This document shows positions 8,400 to 17,701 of a DNA stretch of 39,717 nucleotides, one piece after another (position 1 is the first letter of the stretch; each line of letters begins with the position of its first letter). The notes below the pieces were generated by a model. The model was not told where the DNA came from. It made no database searches and was given only the letters and a program-made list of their open reading frames with translations. The position numbers and the translations under genes are program-made. Location of the stretch: contig NZ_KE356561.1 in assembly GCF_000415985.1 (NCBI RefSeq), positions 3,169,862 through 3,209,578 of the forward strand, in the 5' to 3' direction. Source of the DNA: Haloquadratum walsbyi J07HQW2. Lineage in GTDB: Archaea; Halobacteriota; Halobacteria; Halobacteriales; Haloferacaceae.

Positions 8400-9001
8400 G
8401 TGATATGAATGGACACGGTTATTAGTATAGTCATAACCACAGTTTATAGAACTCCCACTGGCAGTTGTTCACATAAAAATAGAGACTCAGCGGTCCGGAT
8501 AAATCCACACGCGAAAGAAGAGAAGATGACCAACCATTGGATCAAACGAGACCAAGGAACAAATATGGCAGGCAATCATAGAACTGTGCCAAATTACTTA
8601 ACGTATGAAACCGGTAGTATAGCGTGATTGCTAGGGTATATCTCCGGATTAGTCGAGAATATCACTCTGGATGAGTCAGCCTCGATTAATTCTGAGAGCC
8701 GGGATTATCACTCAATTTCCCATACCCTAGCAGTCATTCTTATTGTTATGCTATCATAAAAAATCTAGTGATTTTTCTATTCTCAGAGTAGCAACACTAT
8801 TTTTTCGTTATGTCAGACTGCGTAATTATAGTGTGTTTAATTGATTGATACTGGTGAGTTGCTGATGTATTAAACATTGATTTGTGTCTATTTCGTGGAT
8901 AGAAGACGCATACATCAGATACTGCTATTGAGGCCTATACGTTATGATTGATGAGAACCGCTAGCTTTGACCATATATTACCGATTGTATTCAGTCCGCG
9001 G
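8400..9001. other. Gene-free stretch holding an inverted-repeat element
   Basis: No credible coding region. A 72-residue ORF at 8409-8627 has no hydrophobic or motif content that supports it. The notable structure is the pair of inverted repeats at 8625-8736, listed separately. The remainder is AT-rich. Confidence 0.5.
8625..8736. repeat. Short element bounded by 15-bp inverted repeats
   Basis: TGATTGCTAGGGTAT (8625-8639) is matched in inverted orientation by 8722-8736, 14 of 15 positions. The central 11 bp (8629-8639 and 8722-8732) are perfect. The enclosed 82 bp have no ORF. This is the layout of a miniature inverted-repeat element, though a large regulatory or RNA hairpin is also possible. 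No target-site duplication is obvious. Confidence 0.5.
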
Positions 9002-9679
9002 TTACAACGTTGGTGTGGATTCTAGAACGGATTCGAGTAGGAAGGCGGCTATGATCGGGAGACCTACATTGAGAAGGATTTCAATCACAACGACTGCCCC
9101 AACCACAACTGCTGCACCCCGAATTGAGATATTCCTGACCCTCGCGACCGCGTACGTCCATATCACTCCAGCCCAGACGTACGCTCCTGTGTTCACCACG
9201 TAAGTGATGATAGCTCCTGGACTCTGAACGGCTTGTTGAATCTGTTGTGGGTCAGTAATGCTCGCTCCGGGCGTAAAAACGAATGCGATGATTCCCCCGA
9301 CTATAGGAACAAGGACTCGTGGAGCGAAGCCCCATCCAATGGCTGCTAACAGGTCACGAAACTCGCCATCACCGGCGAATATAAGCGAACCGATGAAAAA
9401 TAGCGCTCCAATGATCAGCCATGAGATGAATGGTCCAACTACTCCAAGCAATCCCCCGATAATCACCAGAATGAGATCAACTACACCGACATCTGCAAAT
9501 GTTATTTCGGTGGTAGCGAATGATGTTAGAACTGAACCGAAAAGTCCGGCAATTCCGACGGCAGCGACCACTAACGCTGGACGAAACAGACTGGACTCAG
9601 CTGTGTCCATGTGTACATTGTTTCTGAAGAACGATGCTGGATGTATGATGGCGCGTTGAATATCCGATATCATACTCAA
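9002..9679 (-). CDS. Yip1-type multi-pass membrane protein
   Basis: The 225-residue protein begins with a short soluble N-terminus, MSMISDIQRAIIHPASFFR, the 'pathway' leader typical of haloarchaeal Yip1-domain proteins (a helix followed by P..FF). About five hydrophobic segments follow (residues about 32-55, 65-95, 105-135, 160-180 and 190-217). Prokaryotic Yip1 family members are of unknown function. The start could be Met1 or Met3; I keep the first. It is a monocistronic minus-strand gene. Confidence 0.75.
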   Translation of the reverse strand: MSMISDIQRAIIHPASFFRNNVHMDTAESSLFRPALVVAAVGIAGLFGSVLTSFATTEITFADVGVVDLILVIIGGLLGVVGPFISWLIIGALFFIGSLIFAGDGEFRDLLAAIGWGFAPRVLVPIVGGIIAFVFTPGASITDPQQIQQAVQSPGAIITYVVNTGAYVWAGVIWTYAVARVRNISIRGAAVVVGAVVVIEILLNVGLPIIAAFLLESVLESTPTL

Positions 9680-9821
9680 CCTTGTATCTCTATATCTACC
9701 TCACTGTGAATCACATATAACCCATGTGACTGATTGCTCGAATTAGATTGCAAAAAGAGATGCAGTGATTAGTTTGTGACTACAACTGTGATTATGACTG
9801 GCATATTCAGACTCATACACG

Positions 9822-10052
9822 ATGCGGTGGGTTTTAATTCAGTTATACGAATCACTGTCATGTGTGATACATAATCTTGTATGTAGCGCTCTCCAGTCAA
9901 TTCCATATGTGATTGCTGCCGCTATGTTGGCTGCTATCGTGGGATATCTACGCGGAGGATCAATTGGTTCCGCACTCGTGCTTTCTTTTGCCGTTGGTCT
10001 AGGAGTGACGTTCGGTATTCTTGGGTTTGAAACGTGGAAACGATACGTCTGA
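9822..10052 (+). CDS. Small hydrophobic membrane protein (76 aa)
   Basis: ATG-started ORF with two predicted transmembrane helices: IPYVIAAAMLAAIVGYLRG, then SIGSALVLSFAVGLGVTFGILGF. It ends in a basic, aromatic WKRYV. The layout suits a real two-TM mini-protein, with glycine-rich helices and charged ends. There is no recognised family or operon partner. The N-terminal twenty residues are less convincing, and a downstream start is possible. Confidence 0.45.
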   Translation: MRWVLIQLYESLSCVIHNLVCSALQSIPYVIAAAMLAAIVGYLRGGSIGSALVLSFAVGLGVTFGILGFETWKRYV

Positions 10053-10305
10053 GTATACTCATTTCCTGACTCTCGATAGCTTAGTCGGTCTCTCGTGACC
10101 TGAGAAAATAAGTACTTTCCCTCAAAGCGGTAATTCGAGGACTTGCAGTAGAGTTTAGACCTCGACGGCGGCAACGATCCCTCTCAATTATAATTGCGAT
10201 TACGATACGTGAACCGTCTCGGGGTCAACCCCAAGATACTCGCCTTACTTATCTGTATAACTCTGGATATAATACGAAATACGAGGATGAATATTGAGAT
10301 ACTCA

Positions 10306-10983
10306 CGACCACGATTCGCAAATTTCCCACCGACCGTTGTCAGAACAGATCCAGAGACTCGGACTTTGATTCAATAATTCTAAAAATCTCTCAGTTGTAA
10401 TATGTGATTTCAATATCTGAGTGGTCGTGTCTCCAGCTATCTCAGGCGATATATCTGCTGTATGCCAGCGACTTGCCCGTGTCGATGAGTTCGGGAAACT
10501 GCTCTCGGATGTTGGCTCTGGTCGCAATCGGTGGGCATCATAATCAAAATCAATCTCTGAAGCTGAGACGATGGTGACCATAGCATCACGAAACAACTGT
10601 TTGATGTCTTCCAAATTTGACTCCGGGATCTCAACTGTCACCGGCTGGACCTCCCGGACCGCGTCATAGAATACCTGCTGATTATCGCTGAGGCTCCGAA
10701 ACACCTCCTCATTCAGCAAGATCGCCAGTAGCACATGCATATGATCAGTCTCGATGATGTGAGTCTGTTCCTCATAGATATTCGAAGACCGGATGATATT
10801 GTATGGACTCTCCTGACCGTTCCCACGATGCTGGCTGAACGTACGTTTACCGAGAGTCGAGGAGAAAGCCCGGTCGTTTAGGATGGGGATGGGAATGAAT
10901 CCGGCAGATTTAGACCAGTAAAGAAACCGCCGTGCGCTAACCGAGGCGGTCTCCCCGCCTGTCCCGTGTAATCGGACAGTATC
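10306..10983 (-). pseudogene. TRAP-transporter substrate-binding protein (DctP type), truncated
   Basis: The minus-strand frame is open from about 10983, with a TGA just upstream and no good start. It reads LHGTGGETASVSARRFLYW, then QHRGNGQESPYNIIRSSNIYEEQTH, then LLNEEVFRSLSDNQQVFYDAVREV. This follows the DctP pattern, in which a (V/G)xGQExP..NI..S..YE segment precedes a 'seldom binding, F..L....Q......A' helix. The N-terminal half with signal and lipobox is absent and the C-terminus drifts into low-quality sequence. No DctQ/M permease genes lie nearby. It abuts a TnpB scar on its 5' side, which probably explains the truncation. Confidence 0.55.
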
Positions 10984-10989
10984 GGTTCA

Positions 10990-11216
10990 CGCTGCATTTC
11001 AGGCAGAAACACCCTTTGCTTTCTGTGCTGACACTCAGGCTTGTCGTTAGCACAAGCACAGATAGCTCCGAGTCCTCATGTCGAGGAGAGGAGCCCCGGC
11101 TGGTTGGCACAGCCAGTCGTGTTCCATGTCGGAAGATGGCAAACCATAATATCCCAACTCAGCGCAGCGGCATGATGTCGTGGGAATCCTCGCTGTTTAG
11201 GCGGGGAGGATGTCAA
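10990..11216 (+). pseudogene. TnpB tail plus right-end scar (IS1341 type)
   Basis: The 3' portion from about 11130 aligns by eye with the end of the large relic at 29615-29697. Both carry ATATCCCAAC, a short hairpin (here 11188-11193 with 11201-11206) and GGGGAGGATGTCAA ending at 11216. The upstream part includes an STDSSESS-like frame, comparable with the serine-rich TnpB tail. No intact coding sequence remains. Confidence 0.5.
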
Positions 11217-11349
11217 AGTATCACCATGCTGATAGTGAGTCTGAGATCGCACATCTCCGTTGTGTCGAGATTGTTTATATCATCTAGTATTCAACCCAGA
11301 TCTGTTACCGATACTGTCAGCACTGATACTGCTGTTATGAGTAATGTCG

Positions 11350-12273
11350 CTATCCGAACTTTCCAGTAATGTAGTCTTCAACGCGTTCACTGTGTGGATC
11401 CTCAAACACCTGATCAGTGTCGCCGTACTCGACAAGTTCACCACCGGTAAGGAAGACTGCAGTTTGATCCGAGATACGTGCCGCCTGCTGCATATTGTGC
11501 GTGACAATTACGACCGTATACTCTTCGGAGAGTTTATTGATTAGGTCCTCAATTTTCGCTGTGGCAATCGGGTCAAGCGCCGATGCTGGCTCGTCCATCA
11601 GAATAATCTCTGGGTCGACAGAAAGACACCGGGCGATACAGAGTCGCTGTTGTTGTCCACCGGAAAGCCCGAGTGCATTATCATCGAGTCGATCGTTAAC
11701 CTCGTCCCACAGGGCTGCATCGCGGAGACACTGTTCGACCAACCGGTCGCGCTCTTCTGCGTCACTCCGGTTCAAAAGCCGGGCAAGAATGCCTGTGTCG
11801 AGGTCACCATGTTTTTCAGGACCATACGCGATGTTCTCACGAATCGACTTTGGGAACGGGTTCGGTGATTGAAATACCATGCCAACCCGCTTACGAAGCT
11901 CAACAAGATTGACTCCATCCTGATAGATCTCTTGATCATCAAACCGGACTGAGCCATCTATTCGTGCGGAGTTGATCCGATCGTTCATTCGATTTAAACA
12001 TCGAAGATACGTCGATTTTCCACACCCTGATGGTCCAATCAGTGCAGTGACGCTTTTTTCAGGAATCTCCATCGCGACGTTTTTGAGGGCGTGATCATTG
12101 CCGTAGTAGACATCGAGATCTTCAACGGTCATCTTCGCGTCGCCTTGGAACTCGTAATCTGTCCACGCGTCCTGCGTTTGTTCTTCCGTCTCACCAGTAG
12201 TCGTTGTGAGAGGCTGGTCAGTGCTCGTTGTCTCGGTGCTTATTTTCGTCTGTGGTTTTTGATTCTCGCTCAT
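11350..12273 (-). CDS. pstB: Phosphate ABC transporter ATP-binding protein
   Basis: ABC ATPase of 307 residues. A polar, acidic N-terminal extension (1-45) precedes the nucleotide-binding domain. Walker A is GPSGCGKST at residues 80-88, the Q-loop is [11 protein letters not shown], the signature is LSGGQQQR and Walker B is [13 protein letters not shown]. The H-loop is VTHNMQQA. The NPFP after the Q-loop and the spacing match PstB. It is the last gene of the pst cluster, 5 nt after pstA. It couples ATP hydrolysis to high-affinity phosphate uptake at the inner face of the membrane. No phoU lies directly downstream in this window; mobile-element scars follow instead. Confidence 0.95.
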   Translation of the reverse strand: MSENQKPQTKISTETTSTDQPLTTTTGETEEQTQDAWTDYEFQGDAKMTVEDLDVYYGNDHALKNVAMEIPEKSVTALIGPSGCGKSTYLRCLNRMNDRINSARIDGSVRFDDQEIYQDGVNLVELRKRVGMVFQSPNPFPKSIRENIAYGPEKHGDLDTGILARLLNRSDAEERDRLVEQCLRDAALWDEVNDRLDDNALGLSGGQQQRLCIARCLSVDPEIILMDEPASALDPIATAKIEDLINKLSEEYTVVIVTHNMQQAARISDQTAVFLTGGELVEYGDTDQVFEDPHSERVEDYITGKFG

Positions 12274-12278
12274 TGTGA

Positions 12279-13907
12279 TCAGGTGTGTCTAAGCTGTCGT
12301 CGGAAGTAGTAACGCGTCGCGATGCCGATTGCATAAAATGAGAGTACAACGATCAGAAGAATAAGTGCTGTTGCCCAGCGGAACGCGTTCGGATCGGAAA
12401 CGCTGCTTCCGAGCCCAACGCCTGCGGTGATAAGTGCAAAAAGCTGGTAGGGAAGCGCTGAGGTTGCCTCAAGTAATGCTGGGTTAGCGACGAACGGTGG
12501 CGCAGCAGTAAACTGAAATCCACCGATGACGTCGACTGTCTGTCCGCCGTTAATAAAGGTCCCGCCAGCCATCGTTAATAAGATTGGTGCCGTCTCGCCT
12601 GCGATGCGGCCAACGCCAAGGATGACACCAGTGACGACACCCGGGAGAGCGGCAGGCAAGACTACGCTTCGAATCGTCTGCCATTTCGACACCCCAAGCG
12701 CAGCGCTCGCATCTCGATATTCATCTGGGACCGAAAGCATCGCCTCACGAGACGTAATCACCACCAACGGTAAAAGCATGAATCCAAGCGTGATCATCCC
12801 TGAAAGCAGTGACTTCCCATTTCCGAAGCGTGGAATGAGGAAGGCAAAGCCGAATAGTCCAAATACGATACTTGGAGTACTCCACAGTCCGTTGGTGGCA
12901 ACTTCAACGACTTGAGTAAATCGACCACGCTCAGCATATTCTGTGAGGAAAACAGCCGATCCAACCCCTAGTGGAACTGCCAACAGGACGGCACCAATTA
13001 CGAGCCAGAAGGTACCGACTATGGCGGGGAGTACACCCTGGAACGTATTCAACAATGCCACACCATTCATCACGAATGGGATAGAGAACGGAAGTGTAAC
13101 TGAGAGTCCAAGAATTGTTGTTTCCGGTCCAGTGCCGAGTCCAACTTCGAGCCCTGTCAGTATCCCTGGAACTCCTTGAATGACGACATATGCGATGAGA
13201 ATAAACAGAAAAGCAACGATTGAAATTGCGTTCAGATACACAAGCACGTATGCACCCATGTGACGACCGCGGGCGCCGAAGCCGCCATACGACTTCGCCG
13301 CCGCCCATCCGCCGTACAAAGCGGTGAACAGCGTTGCCACCGGAATAAGGAACTCAGCGGTGACAGAAGCCTGTTGCTCCCAGCCAAGATTCCAGACCCA
13401 CGTGGGACCGATAATGCCAGTCAGAAAGACGAGCCCCGTCACGATGAGGAGCGCCCCAAATGGAGCCGTTGATCCAACGTCTTCGCGTGTGAGCACGGTA
13501 GCTACAAAGGCAATTCCGCCGACCACGACGGCACCAATAATCCCTCCAGCCGATCCTAAGCCTAACGTCTCGCTCGCAACGCTGCCACCAATCAGCGCCC
13601 AGGGTACTGCAGCGCCTGTTCCAGCGATGAGACCAGCACTTGGGTCAGGATTAGTTCCAATATAGCCAAGTCGTGACCCGACGCCGTAGGCGGTTACTGT
13701 GCTGCCGATTATCGTTAACAGACCGCCCAATAGTTTCACAGTCGGTATGCCAACGAGCGTCCCGGTGAGACTGATCACTTCGAACATTGCCCCGACCGCG
13801 AGAGCAAATAGTATCGCCGAGACACCGATAGCTAGCGCAGCAATCGCGTCTGTCTGAGTGGTCTCCTGTTCAACTAACTGCGTGTCAGTTTCTTGAATAC
13901 CAGCCAT
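12279..13907 (-). CDS. pstA: Phosphate ABC transporter permease PstA, long form
   Basis: The 542-residue permease is almost twice the bacterial PstA length. The C-terminal half (from about residue 260) is the ABC permease domain, with the EAA-type loop [33 protein letters not shown] split over residues around 385-415. The first 200 residues add about six or seven extra hydrophobic segments, a known haloarchaeal architecture. The start is ATG 13907, whose A overlaps the last base of the pstC stop (TGATG). A good Shine-Dalgarno lies at 13914-13921. An in-frame GTG one codon earlier is less likely. Confidence 0.92.
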   Translation of the reverse strand: MAGIQETDTQLVEQETTQTDAIAALAIGVSAILFALAVGAMFEVISLTGTLVGIPTVKLLGGLLTIIGSTVTAYGVGSRLGYIGTNPDPSAGLIAGTGAAVPWALIGGSVASETLGLGSAGGIIGAVVVGGIAFVATVLTREDVGSTAPFGALLIVTGLVFLTGIIGPTWVWNLGWEQQASVTAEFLIPVATLFTALYGGWAAAKSYGGFGARGRHMGAYVLVYLNAISIVAFLFILIAYVVIQGVPGILTGLEVGLGTGPETTILGLSVTLPFSIPFVMNGVALLNTFQGVLPAIVGTFWLVIGAVLLAVPLGVGSAVFLTEYAERGRFTQVVEVATNGLWSTPSIVFGLFGFAFLIPRFGNGKSLLSGMITLGFMLLPLVVITSREAMLSVPDEYRDASAALGVSKWQTIRSVVLPAALPGVVTGVILGVGRIAGETAPILLTMAGGTFINGGQTVDVIGGFQFTAAPPFVANPALLEATSALPYQLFALITAGVGLGSSVSDPNAFRWATALILLIVVLSFYAIGIATRYYFRRQLRHT

Positions 13908-15040
13908 CACATCTCACCTCCGAGACGCTTGTGCATCCGCCATTCAATGTATTGTGCGCCGATCGAAATGACTAATACGGTGATAAATAAGATGACGCCA
14001 GCCACGAACAGCGCATCCATTTGGAGTCCATCAGCCTCACCATAGTTTCGGGCAATGAGCGAGGTTAGCGTCTCCTGACCATAGAAGGCGTTGGTGAGTG
14101 GCTCCGTAAGCCGAGGTACACCGCGGAGCATGACAGTCGCAGCCATCGTCTCACCAATAGCTCTTCCAACGCCAAGGAGGACCGCCGCAGATACTCCGGA
14201 GAACGCTGCTGGAAGAGTAATTGAGGTCATCGTTTGCCAGTCGGTCGTGCCCATCGCCAGCGATCCGCTCTTCATCGATTCAGGGACACTACTCAACGCG
14301 TCCTCTGCGACAGACACGACGGTTGGAAGTGCCATTAACCCGACCACGATACCAACGAATAAATACGAGCCTTGACCGGTAAGTTGGAACTGATCGGAAG
14401 CCCATGGGGAGAGGACAGTGAAACCAATGAATCCATAAACAATAGAGGGGATACCAGCAAGGATCTCGACGCCTGGTTTGACAATCTCACGAACAGTTGA
14501 TGGAGCGATTTCTGAAAGGAATAATGCTGCTGAGACGCCTAGAGGTGCGGCGACAGCAGACGCAATGAGCGTCACCATCACCGTTCCATGAATCATCGGC
14601 ACCATCGAGTACCGAATCGGTGGTGAAACAGCGTCCCAGTTCGGCTGGATGAACATTCGAAGTCCCGGGACCGTGACTCCGAACACAGTCGCGCTCTCGT
14701 ATTGGATTACCGGAATCGACTCCCGGAAAATAAAGACGATAATCAATCCAAGAATTAGAATCGTCGAGACGGTCATCATTAACGCAATTACGTATGCGGT
14801 CTCCTCTTGATATCGATACCAACCGATTGCCGATGAGCCAAGGAAGGCAGCGAATGGGAGGATAGTCCAATTCGACACAGCAAGGAATCCAATAAGTGCA
14901 CCGAGAAGTGACACCGTCATGACCGTGATGACTGCGAGCGCAGCCGGTTCAGCATCGCCGACAAAGGCTCGTATCTGTTGGATACGTTTGCTGATTGCAC
15001 CTCTTATCCGTCCATCTTGTGGGGGCGTCACCTGTGCCAT
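13907..15040 (-). CDS. pstC: Phosphate ABC transporter permease PstC
   Basis: The 377-residue membrane protein has about eight hydrophobic segments. Its permease loop, EDALSSVPESMKSGSLAMGTTDWQTMTSITLPAAFSGV, is the PstC form of the EAA motif. The start is placed at 15040 (MAQVTPPQDGR), because the longer in-frame ORF from 15136 adds 32 non-conserved, hydrophilic residues. PstC and PstA form the transmembrane channel that PstB powers. Translation is coupled to pstA through a one-base overlap. The 156-nt gap to pstS may allow pstS to be expressed at a higher level. Confidence 0.93.
   Translation of the reverse strand: MAQVTPPQDGRIRGAISKRIQQIRAFVGDAEPAALAVITVMTVSLLGALIGFLAVSNWTILPFAAFLGSSAIGWYRYQEETAYVIALMMTVSTILILGLIIVFIFRESIPVIQYESATVFGVTVPGLRMFIQPNWDAVSPPIRYSMVPMIHGTVMVTLIASAVAAPLGVSAALFLSEIAPSTVREIVKPGVEILAGIPSIVYGFIGFTVLSPWASDQFQLTGQGSYLFVGIVVGLMALPTVVSVAEDALSSVPESMKSGSLAMGTTDWQTMTSITLPAAFSGVSAAVLLGVGRAIGETMAATVMLRGVPRLTEPLTNAFYGQETLTSLIARNYGEADGLQMDALFVAGVILFITVLVISIGAQYIEWRMHKRLGGEM
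13914..13921 (-). promoter_or_regulatory. Shine-Dalgarno of pstA
   Basis: The minus strand reads GGAGGTGA here, ending 6 nt before the ATG at 13907. It lies inside the last codons of pstC and decides the pstA start in favour of the ATG. Confidence 0.6.
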
Positions 15041-15196
15041 GGAGTTGGTATGAATAACTTCTCTTGTATGCTCATAAAATATCTTTTGTATGTGGATACA
15101 ACCGGACGTGAACCGCAACCGCATTTCGAGCCGCAAGACAGTCGTATTAGGGGCTTAAACGCTTCTTAATGGCGTGTATTAGATACTCTGAGGAGC

Positions 15197-16429
15197 CTAT
15201 GGCTGAAGTAGGTCTTCGGTCGCGACCGAGGAGACCTGCTCTTTCATCGATTCAAGATCGCTTGTTGGGAGTGGAATATAGTTATTCCCCTCAACAAAGA
15301 CAGTCTGACCGTATTCGTTGAGGAACATATTGACAAATGCTGCCTCACGCTCGTCATATCCACCACCCATCGGGTTACTATCCTCAATGAGGGTGTACAT
15401 GTGGAGGTCACGGTTGAGCGGGTATTCGCTGTCGAATATCGTGTTTTCCGCATCACGGCTCGTTTCATACAGCGTGTCATCAAAGTCGATTGCAATAGGC
15501 GTCACTTCTGGCCCAGTAAATGCAAGTGCCATATACGCAATAGCACCCTCATTCTGACCAACTGCTTGTGCGACCTGCTGGTTCTGCCCAAATCGAGTAT
15601 TAATTCCTGGCATTGCTGCGTCGGCGCTACCGAGCATGTTTAGTCGGAATGAAGTGTCAGTTCCGGATCCCTCAGCACGACCAATTGCGTAGATCTCTTG
15701 ATCGTAATCGATACCTTCGATCTGGTTCCAGTTTGTAATCTCGTCTTGGTAGATTCCGCGAATATCTTCGCCAGTCAACTGAGTTACGCCAGCGTCCGAG
15801 ACGTCAGAGCTTATGACGACCGGTTGTCCATCACGACCGACAACGTTGTCGACAACTGTATTTTGTGCTTCTTCTTCACTAATACCAAGTTCTGCAGTGA
15901 TTGGACCGGACGAATTACCGATATCGACGAGCCCATCAGTGACAGCTTCACAGCCGGTTCCCGAGTGGCTCAGTCCAACCGTCGTTGGGAACGGCGGCGA
16001 AGAGCGTTGTTCGGTCGGCTCGTAACCATACTTCGAAGCGAAGTAATCAGCGAGAAGCATGTCGCCCGCGCCATCAGATGAAAGTGTGTTCCAGCCAGGG
16101 ACCGATCCTTCATCGTTTGCACCCCAGTACTCGCCGTCGCTTGGTGGTGCATTGGAATTCCAGTATGAACTCCCCGTGTTTGAGATAGGATATACTGTCG
16201 AGGAACCCTCGGCGTTGAGCAACGTCGTGGCTGGTCCCGAACTGTCTGCACTGCTGTCGCCCTCGCTGCTCAGCGTACTTTCTTCAGTGTTATCGCCGCC
16301 GGAACTTAATTCACTCTCGCTGCTCTGACCACCGCAGCCGGCCAGACCAGCAGTTCCGAGCGCCCCCGAAGCGATAAGAACTTTCCGCCGTGACATCCCA
16401 CCGTCAGCCCAGTTTTTCTCTGACATCAT
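15197..16429 (-). CDS. pstS: Phosphate-binding lipoprotein PstS
   Basis: The 410-residue secreted lipoprotein has a twin arginine at residues 14-15 (MSRRKVLIASG) followed by the lipobox LAGC with Cys32, so it is exported by Tat and lipid-anchored. A serine/acid-rich linker leads to the periplasmic-binding domain. The phosphate-binding segments are AEGSSTVYPIS near residue 74 and GRAEGSGTDTSFR near 255, as in PstS. It captures phosphate and delivers it to PstC/PstA. It is first in the cluster pstS-pstC-pstA-pstB, with a TATA-like element just upstream. Starts at Met1 or Met2 are equivalent in context; Met12 would also preserve the signal. Confidence 0.93.
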   Translation of the reverse strand: MMSEKNWADGGMSRRKVLIASGALGTAGLAGCGGQSSESELSSGGDNTEESTLSSEGDSSADSSGPATTLLNAEGSSTVYPISNTGSSYWNSNAPPSDGEYWGANDEGSVPGWNTLSSDGAGDMLLADYFASKYGYEPTEQRSSPPFPTTVGLSHSGTGCEAVTDGLVDIGNSSGPITAELGISEEEAQNTVVDNVVGRDGQPVVISSDVSDAGVTQLTGEDIRGIYQDEITNWNQIEGIDYDQEIYAIGRAEGSGTDTSFRLNMLGSADAAMPGINTRFGQNQQVAQAVGQNEGAIAYMALAFTGPEVTPIAIDFDDTLYETSRDAENTIFDSEYPLNRDLHMYTLIEDSNPMGGGYDEREAAFVNMFLNEYGQTVFVEGNNYIPLPTSDLESMKEQVSSVATEDLLQP

Positions 16430-16458
16430 GTAGGTATTCCAGACAGCATATGAAAACA

Positions 16459-16470
16459 GCTTATAATTTT
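16459..16470 (-). promoter_or_regulatory. Probable TATA box of pstS
   Basis: On the minus strand, AAAATTATAAGC is centred about 35 nt before the pstS start. This would give a leader of roughly 10 nt. Phosphate-responsive control is expected for pst genes, but I cannot identify the regulator site itself. Confidence 0.4.
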
Positions 16471-16567
16471 ACTATGTCTTCGTGATTAGTGATACGTATC
16501 AATAACATTGCTATATTGAGATATATATTATACATACCGCAGCGTAATGCTCTATTTGACACTATTT

Positions 16568-16577
16568 GATTATATTT
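16568..16577 (+). promoter_or_regulatory. Probable TATA box of the 16618 gene
   Basis: ATTATATTTA lies about 45 nt upstream of the ATG at 16618, which predicts a leader of about 20 nt. Together with the pstS box it makes this intergenic region a divergent promoter pair. Confidence 0.4.
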
Positions 16578-16617
16578 AGACCTTTCAAAAGATATTCCAC
16601 AGACTGTTACAACCTGA

Positions 16618-17568
16618 ATGTATATGATTGAGTTCGTATCCGAATCGGTCTCTCTTGACGACTTCATTGAGCGTATCGCTGAACGGACGGACGAGGATCC
16701 GAAGTCGATTCGCACATTCCTTGACCCGTTCGTCGATGATGGAGCGGTTACCTCTGACGCTATCGAAGCGACCGTCACCGATGTCTCACAAATACTCGCC
16801 ACCGCCGAGACACGGGTAGACCTCGCGACGCGAACTACTGCGGACGTACGCGAGGCTGTTGCTGCAGTCCCGGATCTGTCGATTGTTCAACTGCGAGACC
16901 GCGCTTTCGAGGAACGACTCGCCGACCTCCGAGCTGACGTTGACGAACTTGGTGAAGACCTTACTGCAGTGCGGACTGGTATGGGCTCAGCGGTAGACAT
17001 CTATCAAGCAGGCGTCAGGCTACATGAGATAACGACTGACGCACAAGATATTGTCCGAGTTGCACACGATCTTGAAACCGAGTTAGAAGCATTCGAAGCG
17101 TGGCTCAACTCGGCGAATAGACGACACGATGCGCTTATTGATGAAATTGAGGCTGCCGAAACGTCCGCATCATCTATCGCCGAGACAATTGAAACGCTCC
17201 AATCTGCAGACGAACCCAACTCGGAGCACTGGTTCGACGCGACAATCCAGACACGCGTTCTTGAGACCGTCGTTGCAGACCTCCGCGTCGAGGAAGCTGA
17301 CCTTCGTGAATGGGCAGAGCATGAGGAAAAATCGTTCCCGGACGATGTAGAAGCACGAATCAAGTCGCTCCAAGACGAAACAGCAGCGAGTGCCGCAGCG
17401 CTCGCAGATCACCCTGACTGGGACCCCCTATTCGACGAGCGACTCGAAGTGCTTGAAGCAGAACTTGAGGCACTTGAGCCTCCCATCGCGTGGGCGCAGG
17501 TGGATGGTCATATAGCTAAAGCACGTGAGGTGATTGATGCAGACGACAAAACTACTCATGAAGGGTGA
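16618..17568 (+). CDS. Coiled-coil protein, 'halo transducer' type, next to pst
   Basis: The 316-residue soluble protein is strongly acidic and almost wholly helical. It starts with a possible small helical domain (residues 1-60, SLDDFIERIAERTDEDPKSIRTFL). Long coiled-coil stretches full of alanine, glutamate and leucine follow. No membrane segment and no methyl-accepting or signalling motif is visible. Proteins of this kind are labelled 'halo transducer protein' in haloarchaeal genomes and, from memory, occur beside pst genes. A regulatory or chaperone role in phosphate response is inference from position only. It is divergent from pstS. Met1 and Met3 are both possible starts. Confidence 0.65.
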   Translation: MYMIEFVSESVSLDDFIERIAERTDEDPKSIRTFLDPFVDDGAVTSDAIEATVTDVSQILATAETRVDLATRTTADVREAVAAVPDLSIVQLRDRAFEERLADLRADVDELGEDLTAVRTGMGSAVDIYQAGVRLHEITTDAQDIVRVAHDLETELEAFEAWLNSANRRHDALIDEIEAAETSASSIAETIETLQSADEPNSEHWFDATIQTRVLETVVADLRVEEADLREWAEHEEKSFPDDVEARIKSLQDETAASAAALADHPDWDPLFDERLEVLEAELEALEPPIAWAQVDGHIAKAREVIDADDKTTHEG

Positions 17569-17701
17569 GCTGTCAACCCAGATAGCTTGAAGCCACTGGG
17601 GTCATGAGCCGGCTATACGGCGCACATCTCACACGCTGACATCATCAGTCGCAAAAGGAGTCCTCAGCAGTTCCATAATCTAATGACCACGGACAAAATG
17701 C

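Noticed and set aside
8409-8627. 72-residue ORF before the inverted-repeat element
   Set aside because: No hydrophobic core, motif or promoter; composition is like random sequence.
15041-15136. 32-residue N-terminal extension of PstC
   Set aside because: It is basic and non-conserved in character, and the MAQVTPP start at 15040 gives a standard N-terminus.
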